A program made the position numbers and the translations under genes. Of a stretch of DNA of 7,330 nucleotides, positions 1-6,125 are shown piece by piece (positions within the stretch are counted from its first letter, which is position 1; each line of letters starts with the position of its first letter). The stretch comes from Nitrososphaerota archaeon (GTDB taxonomy: Archaea > Thermoproteota > Bathyarchaeia > Bathyarchaeales > Bathycorpusculaceae). The stretch spans positions 1-7,330 of the forward strand of contig JAITCR010000142.1 of the NCBI GenBank assembly GCA_031282985.1, in the 5' to 3' direction. The notes beneath the pieces were generated by a model, which worked only from the letters and a program-made list of their open reading frames with translations, had not been told where the DNA came from and searched no databases.

Positions 1-105
1 GAGTGTCGGTGGGCTAATTTGAAGCGTGCTTTGTCTGATTTGATGCCTAAATGTGAAACCCTGCAAGAAACTGTGTACACTCATTTTGGAGAGTGTAATT
101 CTTAA
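1..105 (+). CDS. C-terminal end of an unrecognised protein (partial, 5' end outside window)
   Basis: Frame 1 is open from the first base and ends at TAA 103-105, giving 34 residues. The segment has a basic helix-like start (WANLKRALSDLMP) and ends HFGECNS. It contains three Cys (residues 2, 18 and 32 of the visible part), which could be metal or redox residues, but this is inference. No start codon or upstream context is visible, and I do not recognise the family. The other plus frames close quickly here, and codon use (GCT, TTG, GAA) resembles the rest of the window, so the tail of a real gene is plausible. The gene reads toward fdhD but is separated from it by about 410 bases. Confidence 0.45.
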   Translation, partial: ECRWANLKRALSDLMPKCETLQETVYTHFGECNS

Positions 106-225
106 ACTATTCTGCTATAATCTACGCAGGAGTAATTATAATGGCGCTAATCTACGACGTAATATTAATGTGAACAGGCTCTAGTTTCACAAGAGATCTA
201 ATGAAGCCCCATAACGGATAACCAT

Positions 226-354
226 GTGAAAAAAGAAAAAAATGTTAGACAAGCAGTTTTCTGTGGATATGTTAGTGTACTAATTATTAGTTTTCTTTGT
301 GCTAATGGTTTCATGTTTGTACTAATGTATAGCATTATATTTTTTGGCGCTTAA
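226..354 (+). CDS. Possible 42-residue membrane peptide
   Basis: A GTG-initiated frame runs to TAA 352-354. The first nine residues are strongly basic (VKKEKNVRQ), followed by a long hydrophobic stretch from about residue 11 to 42, interrupted by CANG around 25-28. This could be one long or two short membrane segments with the N-terminus cytoplasmic. The frame is open upstream only to 205, so GTG 226 is the only reasonable start. A weak GGAT (216-219) six bases ahead is the best ribosome site. T-rich DNA can give hydrophobic frames by chance, so support is modest. It lies directly upstream of a second tiny membrane-peptide ORF. I do not recognise a family and infer no function. Confidence 0.33.
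   Translation: MKKEKNVRQAVFCGYVSVLIISFLCANGFMFVLMYSIIFFGA
335..344 (+). promoter_or_regulatory. TATA-box-like element ahead of the 32-residue peptide ORF
   Basis: TTATATTTTT lies about 50 bases before the ATG at 392. Transcription starting about 25 bases downstream (near 363) would give a leader of about 30 bases that includes the GAGG ribosome site. Two AACGTT palindromes (363-368 and 371-376), two bases apart, lie at the predicted start and could be an operator; this is inference. Confidence 0.35.
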
Positions 355-391
355 TATGAAATAACGTTTCAACGTTAGAAGAGGAATAAAA

Positions 392-490
392 ATGGAAAAA
401 CACCCAAGGAGTATAAGTGTAACATTGATGATAACTCTGCTTGTAATTTCATCAGCAGTAATGGTTGCTGTGAAAATAATGAGATTATAA
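392..490 (+). CDS. Small single-pass membrane peptide, 32 residues
   Basis: ATG 392 is preceded by GAGG (381-384) with seven bases of spacing, a good archaeal ribosome site, and a TATA-like element lies at a suitable distance upstream. The product has a basic N-terminus (MEKHPR), one hydrophobic segment at about residues 8-27 (LMITLLVISSAVMVAV within it), and a basic end (KIMRL), the layout of a one-pass membrane micropeptide. The stop is TAA 488-490, four bases before a hairpin that may end transcription. No family is recognised. The combination of start, ribosome site, promoter and terminator makes it more credible than the ORF just upstream. Confidence 0.5.
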   Translation: MEKHPRSISVTLMITLLVISSAVMVAVKIMRL

Positions 491-493
491 AGC

Positions 494-514
494 AAAGTCT
501 AAAGGGCAGACTTT
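494..514. terminator. Hairpin between convergent genes, possible bidirectional terminator
   Basis: AAAGTCT (494-500) and AGACTTT (508-514) are perfect 7-base complements around a 7-base loop. The hairpin sits between the stop of the plus-strand peptide (490) and the stop of fdhD (516-518, minus). Short T-rich stretches follow it on the plus strand (TCTTTT, 521-526). Position between two convergent stops suggests transcription ending or transcript stabilisation from both sides; archaeal terminators often need only T tracts, so function is inferred. Confidence 0.45.
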
Positions 515-515
515 C

Positions 516-1310
516 TTAGGTCTTTTGCATTGTTATACGTTCGGGGTAGGTGTAGATGTTCATGCGTTTTTCACGTACAAAGCCGACTAAGGTAATATTG
601 GCTTTTTGAGCAGAGAAAATGCCTGAGTTTAAAACAGCAGCAACTGAGGCTACTATGGGTAGTCCTGCTTTGGCGGCTTTGTAAATCATGTCTCCGGGTA
701 CGCGTCCGGTTATTATCAGGAAGCATTGTGTGAAATTTGTTTTTGAAAGCAGACCTTCGCCTATGACTTTGTCGACGGTGTTGTGTCTGCCAACGTCTTC
801 TGAAAAGGCAATCATGGTGCCGTCTGCTTTAAAGATGCCACTATCATGCAGTCCGCCTGTTTTTTTAAATCCTGTGGCTTTTTCGTTCATTTGGCAAATA
901 GCGTCAAATATTGTTTGGGCGTTTATTGTTAAGTTAGAGTTTACTGTAGTAATTTTGTTGTCATGTTGGTAAGCTGAGGTGCTGTTTTTTACAAGAGGTA
1001 CTATTCTTGCTCCTCTGCGGCGATTTTCCAGACGATTATCCATGTTTATGTTTGTTTTGAATTGTATATTGCAAATGTTTTCTGTTTCATTTGACGTAAT
1101 GCTTTCAATTTCATCAATGCTATGTAGAATTTCTTCGGCAAACAGGTAACCTGTGGCAAGTTCTTTAAATTGAGAAGGAGAACTCCAAATAACAAAAATA
1201 AAAAGGTCATTTAAAACTATTTTAAGGGGCACCTCTTCAGCTATGTTATCACACATTTTAGTTACAGTCCCCTTAGACAGGTCAAGTCTGGTCATGTCTA
1301 TTTGCCGCAT
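516..1310 (-). CDS. fdhD: FdhD/FdsC-like sulfur carrier for Mo/W-pterin enzymes, lacking the usual Cys
   Basis: FdhD proteins pass sulfur from a cysteine desulfurase to the Mo/W-bis-pterin cofactor of formate dehydrogenases and relatives. The 264-residue length is typical. Family motifs visible are ELATGYLFAEEI (about 50-61), TGGLHDSGIF (151-160), EDVGRHNTVDKVIG (171-184), TGRVPGDM (201-208) and a C-terminal LVGFVREKRMNIYT. The segment that normally reads like TSACGxCG instead reads TSAYQHDN (residues 112-118), with Tyr114 (TAC, 971-969) at the expected active-site Cys. The remaining Cys (20, 80, 139, 196) are elsewhere. The start is supported by AAAGGGT (1324-1318) about seven bases upstream; a weak TATA (AATTTAT, 1357-1351) could give it its own promoter. 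The gene lies 115 bases downstream of fwdC. Fwd binds a sulfido-W/Mo centre in studied enzymes, so FdhD is a logical maturation factor; sulfur transfer by this copy is uncertain. Confidence 0.88.
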   Translation of the reverse strand: MRQIDMTRLDLSKGTVTKMCDNIAEEVPLKIVLNDLFIFVIWSSPSQFKELATGYLFAEEILHSIDEIESITSNETENICNIQFKTNINMDNRLENRRRGARIVPLVKNSTSAYQHDNKITTVNSNLTINAQTIFDAICQMNEKATGFKKTGGLHDSGIFKADGTMIAFSEDVGRHNTVDKVIGEGLLSKTNFTQCFLIITGRVPGDMIYKAAKAGLPIVASVAAVLNSGIFSAQKANITLVGFVREKRMNIYTYPERITMQKT

Positions 1311-1413
1311 AAATCATACCCTTTCAATCTGCTTGTTAAGTAACACCTTGATAAATTCTTCGGCTATCCATCAGTGTTCAATTTAAGCAGTCAACAGACA
1401 AGTGGTCAGCGTT

Positions 1414-1419
1414 AAAAAA
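1414..1419 (-). terminator. T6 tract just after fwdC, possible operon terminator
   Basis: Reading the minus strand, the fwdC stop is followed within seven bases by six consecutive T. Archaeal RNA polymerase can terminate on such tracts without a hairpin. It would separate the fwd transcript, at least partly, from fdhD, which starts 115 bases after fwdC. No stem is obvious, and read-through into fdhD is possible. Confidence 0.3.
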
Positions 1420-1425
1420 GGTGAA

Positions 1426-2241
1426 TTAGAGATATTTTTCATAGCTGCTGCATGTAGGGTTTGTTGCTTTTAGGGCAAAAATTTTGCCTGTGCCCCGTTC
1501 AGCTATGTCACCTAAAAACACATAGAAGGGTCCTTGAGCGGTTTGTGTTGCGTCAATTTTGACTTTAGGTTTAATGCTATCAACTGTAAAGGTTGGCATT
1601 AACAATTCAACGGTTCCATTTATGATGATTTTTCCACCAGTCATACATGCACCGACACGTATAGCACAGTCTTTTTCAACATATATAGTTCCGCCAAGCA
1701 TATGATAGCCAAGGTATCTCCCTGCTGAACCATTAATTCTAATTAACCCACCTTGCATATAGCAACCTACATCGGTGCCAACGTTTCCGTAAACAATAAT
1801 TAAACCCCCTCTCATACCTGTGCTAGTTCCCCTGTATGGTGAAGCGGTATAATCTCCGGAATTGCCGTGAACTTCTATTAGACCTTTTTTCATTTCGCTA
1901 CCTGTCCAACCGCCAGAGTTTCCGTTTACTATAATTTTTCCGCCAGACAGTTTTTCGCCTGTGTGCATTCCTACATCGCCGTTTATGACGATTTCACCGG
2001 TTTTCATGCCTTGACCGATGCGTTTGACTTTTGAAAAATCACCTGTAAGGGTAATGTTTGGTGTTTCTACAGTTTTATTCTCTGTAATGTTAAAAGCGTC
2101 GTTAAGTGTGATTGTTTCTTTTCCTTCTGTTATGGGCAAATTTTTGATGTCTTGTATTGTTTTTCCGGTAAATACGTCAACGTTAATGCATGTTGCTTGA
2201 ATTTGAACGGTAAATGCTCGTTTAGGTGTAATTGTTATCAT
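1426..2241 (-). CDS. fwdC: Formylmethanofuran dehydrogenase subunit C
   Basis: FwdC is a structural subunit with the glutamate-synthase alpha-subunit C-terminal fold, a right-handed beta-helix that helps hold the FwdA-FwdB core together in the cytoplasmic complex. Residues about 75-210 show its repeated glycine pattern: KTGEIVINGDVG, SGGKIIVNGNSG, KKGLIEVHGNSG, RGGLIIVYGNVG, QGGLIRINGSAG, LGGTIYVE and TGGKIIING, each about 19-25 residues apart. The 271-residue length matches the family and the end is intact. The start is two bases after the fwdA stop, with only a weak AAGG inside the end of fwdA, so translation is probably coupled to fwdA. A T6 tract follows the stop. Assignment is firm; Mo versus W isoenzyme cannot be told from sequence, so fmdC would be an equal name. 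Confidence 0.95.
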   Translation of the reverse strand: MITITPKRAFTVQIQATCINVDVFTGKTIQDIKNLPITEGKETITLNDAFNITENKTVETPNITLTGDFSKVKRIGQGMKTGEIVINGDVGMHTGEKLSGGKIIVNGNSGGWTGSEMKKGLIEVHGNSGDYTASPYRGTSTGMRGGLIIVYGNVGTDVGCYMQGGLIRINGSAGRYLGYHMLGGTIYVEKDCAIRVGACMTGGKIIINGTVELLMPTFTVDSIKPKVKIDATQTAQGPFYVFLGDIAERGTGKIFALKATNPTCSSYEKYL

Positions 2242-2243
2242 GT

Positions 2244-3941
2244 TTAGACACTTGCCTTGATACTTATTTTTTCTGGAACTTTGATATAATGATCTGTAAC
2301 GGGGTAATTATCAAATTCTATAGTCCAGTATTCTTTAAATTTGCGTTTCATTTCATCATTTATTCTGCAAGGCTCTTTTGTTTGTACATCAAGCCACATT
2401 GTTCTACCTGAGGGTGTAGCAACAATTTCTGCATCTTTAACAACAATTTCGCCATCTTTAATAGTGTAGACTGCATTACCGAACGCTTTACGCACAGACT
2501 TATAGGTGTTAGCAATATCGGTTGTTTCAGGGTTAATGTTATAAATTGAAACATCTGCATCTGCACCTATGCCAAGGTGGCCTTTGTTTTTAAGGCCTAA
2601 CGCTTTAGCTGTTCCTGCACGAGTAACAATTGCCAATTCATATAATGTGTATTCACGATCAATTGAGGGCAGTAAACTTTTCTTTTGAGCTTTTTTGTTA
2701 CAGTTCTTAAGAGTGGCTTCTCGCGCTTTGCGACTATATAGCCAAGCGAAAACCCTTGGATAATGGAAAAAGGGTCCACCATTTGGATGATCTGTAGTCA
2801 TGAACCATTTCCAAGGATCTTTAATTAGCAAAGATAATTCTAAGCCAATGGACCACTGTATCGCATTTACAGCATTCTTTCTCTTAAAATGAAAAGGTAT
2901 AATTCCGCCACTGGACTCTGTTTCAACATCACTATTTACCCATTTATTATGACCACCCAACTCGTAGAGCGCAAACTCGAAGGGGCCATCAGCTGTCATA
3001 GTTGTAGTATCTGCAAAAGTAATTTGACCAATATCAACAGTCATGTGATTATGAGCATTAAGATAATTAGCAATTTCTTCAGCACCAGACTTAAAATGCG
3101 CCCAATTATCACCAGCAAAACTACTAAACTGAATATGAGTTATATGCCCAATAGGCTTATCCCCTTGATATACACTTTCAAGAGCTCGCATGGTATCTAT
3201 CGTTGTCTTATAATTACCCGGCACACCCAAATTGTTAGTATGCAAATGAATTGTATGAGGCATATTTAACATCGTATTAACTTTTGCCATACCAATAATA
3301 ATGTCTCGAGGCGTTAAACAAAAATTTGGCACCTCATCATCAAGACTATGAACATTACGGCCAAACCCCCAAGACTCCAAACCACCCGGATTAACAATTT
3401 TAATAGCATAACTACGCGTAGACCGTATCATCCACGCAACAAGCCTTGCACATTCTTTAAAATCCCCCTTAGCAATATTTTCAAGAGCAAACCACCAATC
3501 ACCAAGTAAAGTAAAAGAAGCCTTATCAATTAAGGGTATATCATTGAGTTCTTCATGCGCATGCTTTGCCTTCATAGCAGCCATAGAAGGATTCATAACA
3601 GTCGTGTAACCCATTTTTGAATACCGATAACCCGTAACATATGTTGTTGGAATTGAATAACCCGTACCACTACGAGTCAACGCAGTCTTTTTAACAACAT
3701 CCTTAACATGATCATCAGGACGAATTAACCTACCAAGGTTAACTTCAGAACCAGCAATGTGACTATGAATATCAACACCACCCGCCATAACTGTTAAACC
3801 AGAAACATCAATTATTTTAGCGTTACTTTCACTAACTTTCTTAACTATTTTTCCATCTTTAATGGCTATATCCATTTTCTGACAATCAATCTTGTTAATT
3901 GGGTCAAAAACAAAACCATTTTTAATTAAAATCTCAGTCAC
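2244..3941 (-). CDS. fwdA: Formylmethanofuran dehydrogenase subunit A (amidohydrolase)
   Basis: FwdA condenses formate made in FwdB with methanofuran at a binuclear zinc site; it belongs to the dihydroorotase-like amidohydrolases. The 565-residue length is normal. Metal-site motifs are in order: GGVDIHSHIAG (His59, His61), SYAIKIVNPGG (Lys181, the expected carboxylated lysine), MPHTIHLHTNN (His232/His234), GHITHIQFSS (His266/His269) and MTTDHPNGGP (Asp384). The conserved RLIRPDDH and SSGGIIPF stretches are present, so the enzyme looks intact. Start is GTG at 3941, chosen because GGAGG (3955-3951) lies nine bases upstream, the clearest ribosome site in the operon. It begins 15 bases after the fwdB stop and ends two bases before fwdC, in one operon. 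Confidence 0.97.
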   Translation of the reverse strand: MTEILIKNGFVFDPINKIDCQKMDIAIKDGKIVKKVSESNAKIIDVSGLTVMAGGVDIHSHIAGSEVNLGRLIRPDDHVKDVVKKTALTRSGTGYSIPTTYVTGYRYSKMGYTTVMNPSMAAMKAKHAHEELNDIPLIDKASFTLLGDWWFALENIAKGDFKECARLVAWMIRSTRSYAIKIVNPGGLESWGFGRNVHSLDDEVPNFCLTPRDIIIGMAKVNTMLNMPHTIHLHTNNLGVPGNYKTTIDTMRALESVYQGDKPIGHITHIQFSSFAGDNWAHFKSGAEEIANYLNAHNHMTVDIGQITFADTTTMTADGPFEFALYELGGHNKWVNSDVETESSGGIIPFHFKRKNAVNAIQWSIGLELSLLIKDPWKWFMTTDHPNGGPFFHYPRVFAWLYSRKAREATLKNCNKKAQKKSLLPSIDREYTLYELAIVTRAGTAKALGLKNKGHLGIGADADVSIYNINPETTDIANTYKSVRKAFGNAVYTIKDGEIVVKDAEIVATPSGRTMWLDVQTKEPCRINDEMKRKFKEYWTIEFDNYPVTDHYIKVPEKISIKASV

Positions 3942-3956
3942 TTCAAACAGCCTCCA

Positions 3957-5501
3957 TTAATACATCTCTTTCTCGATGCTCTTCGAACGCCTCTTTTTAG
4001 ACCCTACCATTTCTTGCGACACATTACCATCAGCAGCATCAGTTGCAGTTTTCTTAGCTTTAATTACACGAACTTCCTCAAGAATACGCCTAACTATTTC
4101 CTCATCACTAGGCACACCCTTTGGAGCTTCAACAACTTTCTTCAAAGTTATAGCCACTGAATCCATACGATAAGCAGTACCAGCCTGCTCTATACCACAC
4201 CATTGCGTTGGAAACACTACATCACCCAACCGTGAGATTGCATTCCAATCAGGATTAATAGTTATCAAAGGATACTTTAGCATATTCTGAAGAGCACCTT
4301 TAGGAAAATGAGCACCAGGATCAGCAGATATAACCAGAGTTGCATCATTATCACCACGCCTCAACAAGTCAATAGCGGTGAATTCGCCAGGATTATACTG
4401 CGGATACCCTTGAGAGAAATCTAACGCAAAAGGATAACCTGTCTGCCAAGCAAAAACAGTATTAGCACCTGTAACATTAAAATGACCTCTCATGGGTGAA
4501 ACAACAAATTTTGTTTTCCGATTAAGATCACGAGTTAAAGCAATAGCAAGTTCAACATTTCTAAACCGACCAATACTTTGAGTTAAACCTAAACCAAAAA
4601 AGATCGCGCCAAATTCAGCATTCACCATGACATCTGCAATCTCTTTTAAGTAATCAACAGGAACACCCCCAACAGTATCAACATCTAACTCTTGATCATT
4701 AACTAAACAACGTAACGCACCAAATATTTCATAATCCCTATTTGGTTCAACTTGAACAAAATAATCAGCAACCTCAGCAGTCATAGTCTTCATTACATCA
4801 AAAACAACCATTTTACGCCCCTCCTTTGCCAACGTCTGCGGAGGTGCCTCAACTAAAGCAGACTTTGGACGGGAAGGAGACTGATAACGAACTTGCGTTC
4901 GCCTAATTGCTGCTGCAACTTTTTTCTGACTAGCCTTAGCTTTTAATTTTTGCACATATTCTTTAAACTCACTCTTTTCAAAACGGCCCTCAGTAAAGGC
5001 AGTGTATCTTTCAACATGTCTCGGATGGGAACTCCAAGGATTACATGCCCAATAAATAATCAAATCTGCACGATGCCTAATTTGACCTAAAGTAGCTGTG
5101 GGTATACCAATTTCTTGAGTAGCCATAACAGATGGGCCATGACATACACTACAACAGTTATCCAAAGCAGAACCTAACTCTTCGGCAAGTTCTACACCAA
5201 CATGCTGCGTTTCACTTGCAGAACTGGTCCAACCAAACAGTAAAGGATACTTTGCATCAGTTAAAATTTGTGCAGCTTCATGAATTGCCTCATCTATAGT
5301 TACAGGCACAAGTTTTCCGTTTTTCCGTATATGAGGTTTAAGAATGCGCTCTTCACTTTTATAACCATGAACCATTTTAGCTTCACATACAGCACACCCA
5401 TTTTTCATTTTAATGATCTCATTATTTTCCACTGTAACTTCGAGATCATCACATAAGCAACCACATATTGTACAAACAACAGATCCGATTACTTTTGTCA
5501 T
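3957..5501 (-). CDS. fwdB: Formylmethanofuran dehydrogenase subunit B (Mo/W-pterin catalytic subunit) with basic insertion and tail
   Basis: FwdB reduces CO2 to formate at a molybdopterin-type Mo/W centre next to a 4Fe-4S cluster. The N-terminal cluster motif is CTICGCLCDD (Cys10, Cys13, Cys17) with Cys36/Cys39 (NGCAVCEAKM). The metal ligand lies in CCSVCHGPS (Cys120), matching the Cys of studied FwdB; it is Cys, not selenocysteine. Cofactor-binding stretches include YWACNPWSSHPRH (150-162), VEPNRDYE (251-258), SADPGAHFP (392-400) and VVFPTQWCGIEQAGTAYRMD (428-447). At 514 residues it is clearly longer than the usual roughly 430. The excess is a Lys/Arg-rich insertion at about 174-228, between the RHVERY and VVFDVMKTMTAE strands, and a basic tail at about 480-514 ending SKSIEKEMY. 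The start is five bases after the fwdD stop with only a weak GGA upstream, suggesting coupling. Cys120 and the cluster Cys argue against the inactive bacterial FhcB form. Confidence 0.96.
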   Translation of the reverse strand: MTKVIGSVVCTICGCLCDDLEVTVENNEIIKMKNGCAVCEAKMVHGYKSEERILKPHIRKNGKLVPVTIDEAIHEAAQILTDAKYPLLFGWTSSASETQHVGVELAEELGSALDNCCSVCHGPSVMATQEIGIPTATLGQIRHRADLIIYWACNPWSSHPRHVERYTAFTEGRFEKSEFKEYVQKLKAKASQKKVAAAIRRTQVRYQSPSRPKSALVEAPPQTLAKEGRKMVVFDVMKTMTAEVADYFVQVEPNRDYEIFGALRCLVNDQELDVDTVGGVPVDYLKEIADVMVNAEFGAIFFGLGLTQSIGRFRNVELAIALTRDLNRKTKFVVSPMRGHFNVTGANTVFAWQTGYPFALDFSQGYPQYNPGEFTAIDLLRRGDNDATLVISADPGAHFPKGALQNMLKYPLITINPDWNAISRLGDVVFPTQWCGIEQAGTAYRMDSVAITLKKVVEAPKGVPSDEEIVRRILEEVRVIKAKKTATDAADGNVSQEMVGSKKRRSKSIEKEMY

Positions 5502-5506
5502 AATAA

Positions 5507-5908
5507 TTACTTTCCAAACTCTTGTTTTAAAAGCTCATCTAAAGTTAAAACAGGCTTATCTGGAGCCGGTTCAACCTCAACAGTAAAACCTCTAAAAGTA
5601 GGCATACCTATACTATCAGTATCAGTACCACAAATAACATTTGCCCAAAGCCCACAGGGCATAAAAACCATGCCAGACATTGTACCATGAGTATACTTTT
5701 TTACTTTAACAACAACCGAACCATAAGGAGATGTCACTTGAACATTTGCACCATTCTTTAAACCAAGCTTTTTAATATCAACAGGATCCAAAAAACAAAC
5801 GGCAACACTATCAAAATACTCAGATGAACCTTTCCCCAACTCTTTGCCTACGCCTTGATCAATCGTTCTGCCAGTAATTAAAGTTACACTTAGCTTTTGC
5901 TCTACCAT
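5507..5908 (-). CDS. fwdD: Formylmethanofuran dehydrogenase subunit D (molybdopterin dinucleotide-binding)
   Basis: FwdD forms the cofactor-covering cap of the catalytic site; it corresponds to the C-terminal dinucleotide-binding domain that is fused to the catalytic chain in other formate dehydrogenases. Family signatures are LITGRTIDQG near the N-terminus, DPVDIKKLGLKNGANVQV, YGSVVVKV, and the cofactor-contact segment PCGLWANVICGTDTDSIGMP followed by FRGFTVEVEP. The length of 133 residues matches the family. I chose ATG 5908 because GGAG (5917-5914) lies five bases upstream and the predicted transcript start near 5930 gives a leader of about 22 bases. An in-frame ATG at 5923 (138 residues) has no ribosome site. 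This is the first gene of the D-B-A-C operon, with fwdB starting five bases after its stop. Confidence 0.94.
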   Translation of the reverse strand: MVEQKLSVTLITGRTIDQGVGKELGKGSSEYFDSVAVCFLDPVDIKKLGLKNGANVQVTSPYGSVVVKVKKYTHGTMSGMVFMPCGLWANVICGTDTDSIGMPTFRGFTVEVEPAPDKPVLTLDELLKQEFGK

Positions 5909-5950
5909 GGCTTCTCCGACCATTACTTATGCAATTTGCCAGTTATATTA

Positions 5951-5960
5951 AGATATATAG
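5951..5960 (-). promoter_or_regulatory. TATA box of the fwdDBAC operon
   Basis: On the minus strand CTATATATCT lies about 45 bases before ATG 5908. A start site about 26 bases downstream of its centre falls near 5929-5932, giving a short leader that contains the GGAG ribosome site. The A-rich stretch just upstream could act as a BRE. It is the best TATA match in the fwdD upstream region, and it is touched by an inverted repeat (5957-5982). Confidence 0.5.
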
Positions 5961-5982
5961 TGTTTTTGTTGACAAACACTAT
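5957..5982. repeat. Perfect 9-bp inverted repeat overlapping the fwd TATA box (candidate operator)
   Basis: ATAGTGTTT (5957-5965) and AAACACTAT (5974-5982) are perfect inverted copies separated by eight bases. The inner edge, relative to the gene, overlaps the TATA box and the rest covers the BRE-side position, where a dimeric archaeal repressor or activator would block or aid TBP/TFB. A terminator role is less likely because it sits upstream of the predicted start site. The regulator is unknown. Confidence 0.4.
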
Positions 5983-6002
5983 TTTTGTCTATTGTATGGA
6001 CC

Positions 6003-6089
6003 CCTGTTATAGTCCTCCAAGTTCCCAATAGAGAGTACTGTTTCAAACAGGACTTAACCCACTCTCCCAAGTCTTGCAATAACTTGGAA
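6003..6089 (-). ncRNA. Candidate structured RNA upstream of fwdD
   Basis: On the minus strand an 8-base outer helix pairs 6088-6081 with 6023-6016 (TCCAAGTT/AACTTGGA). Inside it GAGAGT (6066-6061) pairs with ACTCTC (6036-6031), and within that CTGTTTGAAACAG (6050-6038) folds on itself. Competing pairings also exist: CCAAGT 6087-6082 with ACTTGG 6072-6067, AGTCCT 6054-6049 with AGGACT 6016-6011, and CCTGTT 6051-6046 with AACAGG 6008-6003. A TATA-like TTTTATA (6118-6112) predicts transcription starting near 6089, exactly at the foot of the outer helix. I see no match to a known RNA family. It could be a separate small RNA or the leader of a longer fwd transcript; a plus-strand RNA or a DNA-level operator cluster is also possible. 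Confidence 0.3.
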
Positions 6090-6111
6090 TAACGTTACAT
6101 ATTGTATAGAG

Positions 6112-6118
6112 TATAAAA
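6112..6118 (-). promoter_or_regulatory. TATA-like element ahead of the candidate structured RNA
   Basis: TTTTATA on the minus strand lies right after the HNH-like gene stop. Its expected start site, about 26 bases downstream, coincides with the first base of the outer helix at 6088. A weaker TATACAA follows at about 6107-6101. It may alternatively drive a longer fwd transcript. Confidence 0.3.
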
Positions 6119-6125
6119 GTTTAGC

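Noticed and set aside
118..156. Direct repeat TAATCTACG at 118-126 and 148-156, 30 bases apart
   Set aside because: Only two 9-base copies; not enough for a CRISPR or a defined binding array.
141..173. Ten-residue ORF (MALIYDVILM) preceded by AGGAG at 128-132
   Set aside because: The ribosome site is good, but the peptide is too short to support and no gene follows in a leader-peptide position.
169..191. TGTGAA/TTCACA hairpin downstream of the first partial gene
   Set aside because: A 6-bp stem with an 11-base loop and no T tract; weak as a terminator.
688..972. Plus-strand open frame of 94 codons
   Set aside because: It lies opposite fdhD, whose motifs are clear; no ribosome site and no family features.
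2889..3269. Plus-strand open frame of 126 codons
   Set aside because: It is antisense to the conserved metal-site region of fwdA and has no sign of its own expression.
3957..5501. Bacterial formyltransferase/hydrolase (FhcB) as alternative to FwdB
   Set aside because: FhcB lacks the cofactor and cluster residues, whereas Cys10/13/17 and Cys120 are present here.
6030..6090. tRNA in the hairpin region because of AGAGTGGGTTAA on the minus strand
   Set aside because: No matching D stem, acceptor stem or T arm can be placed around it.
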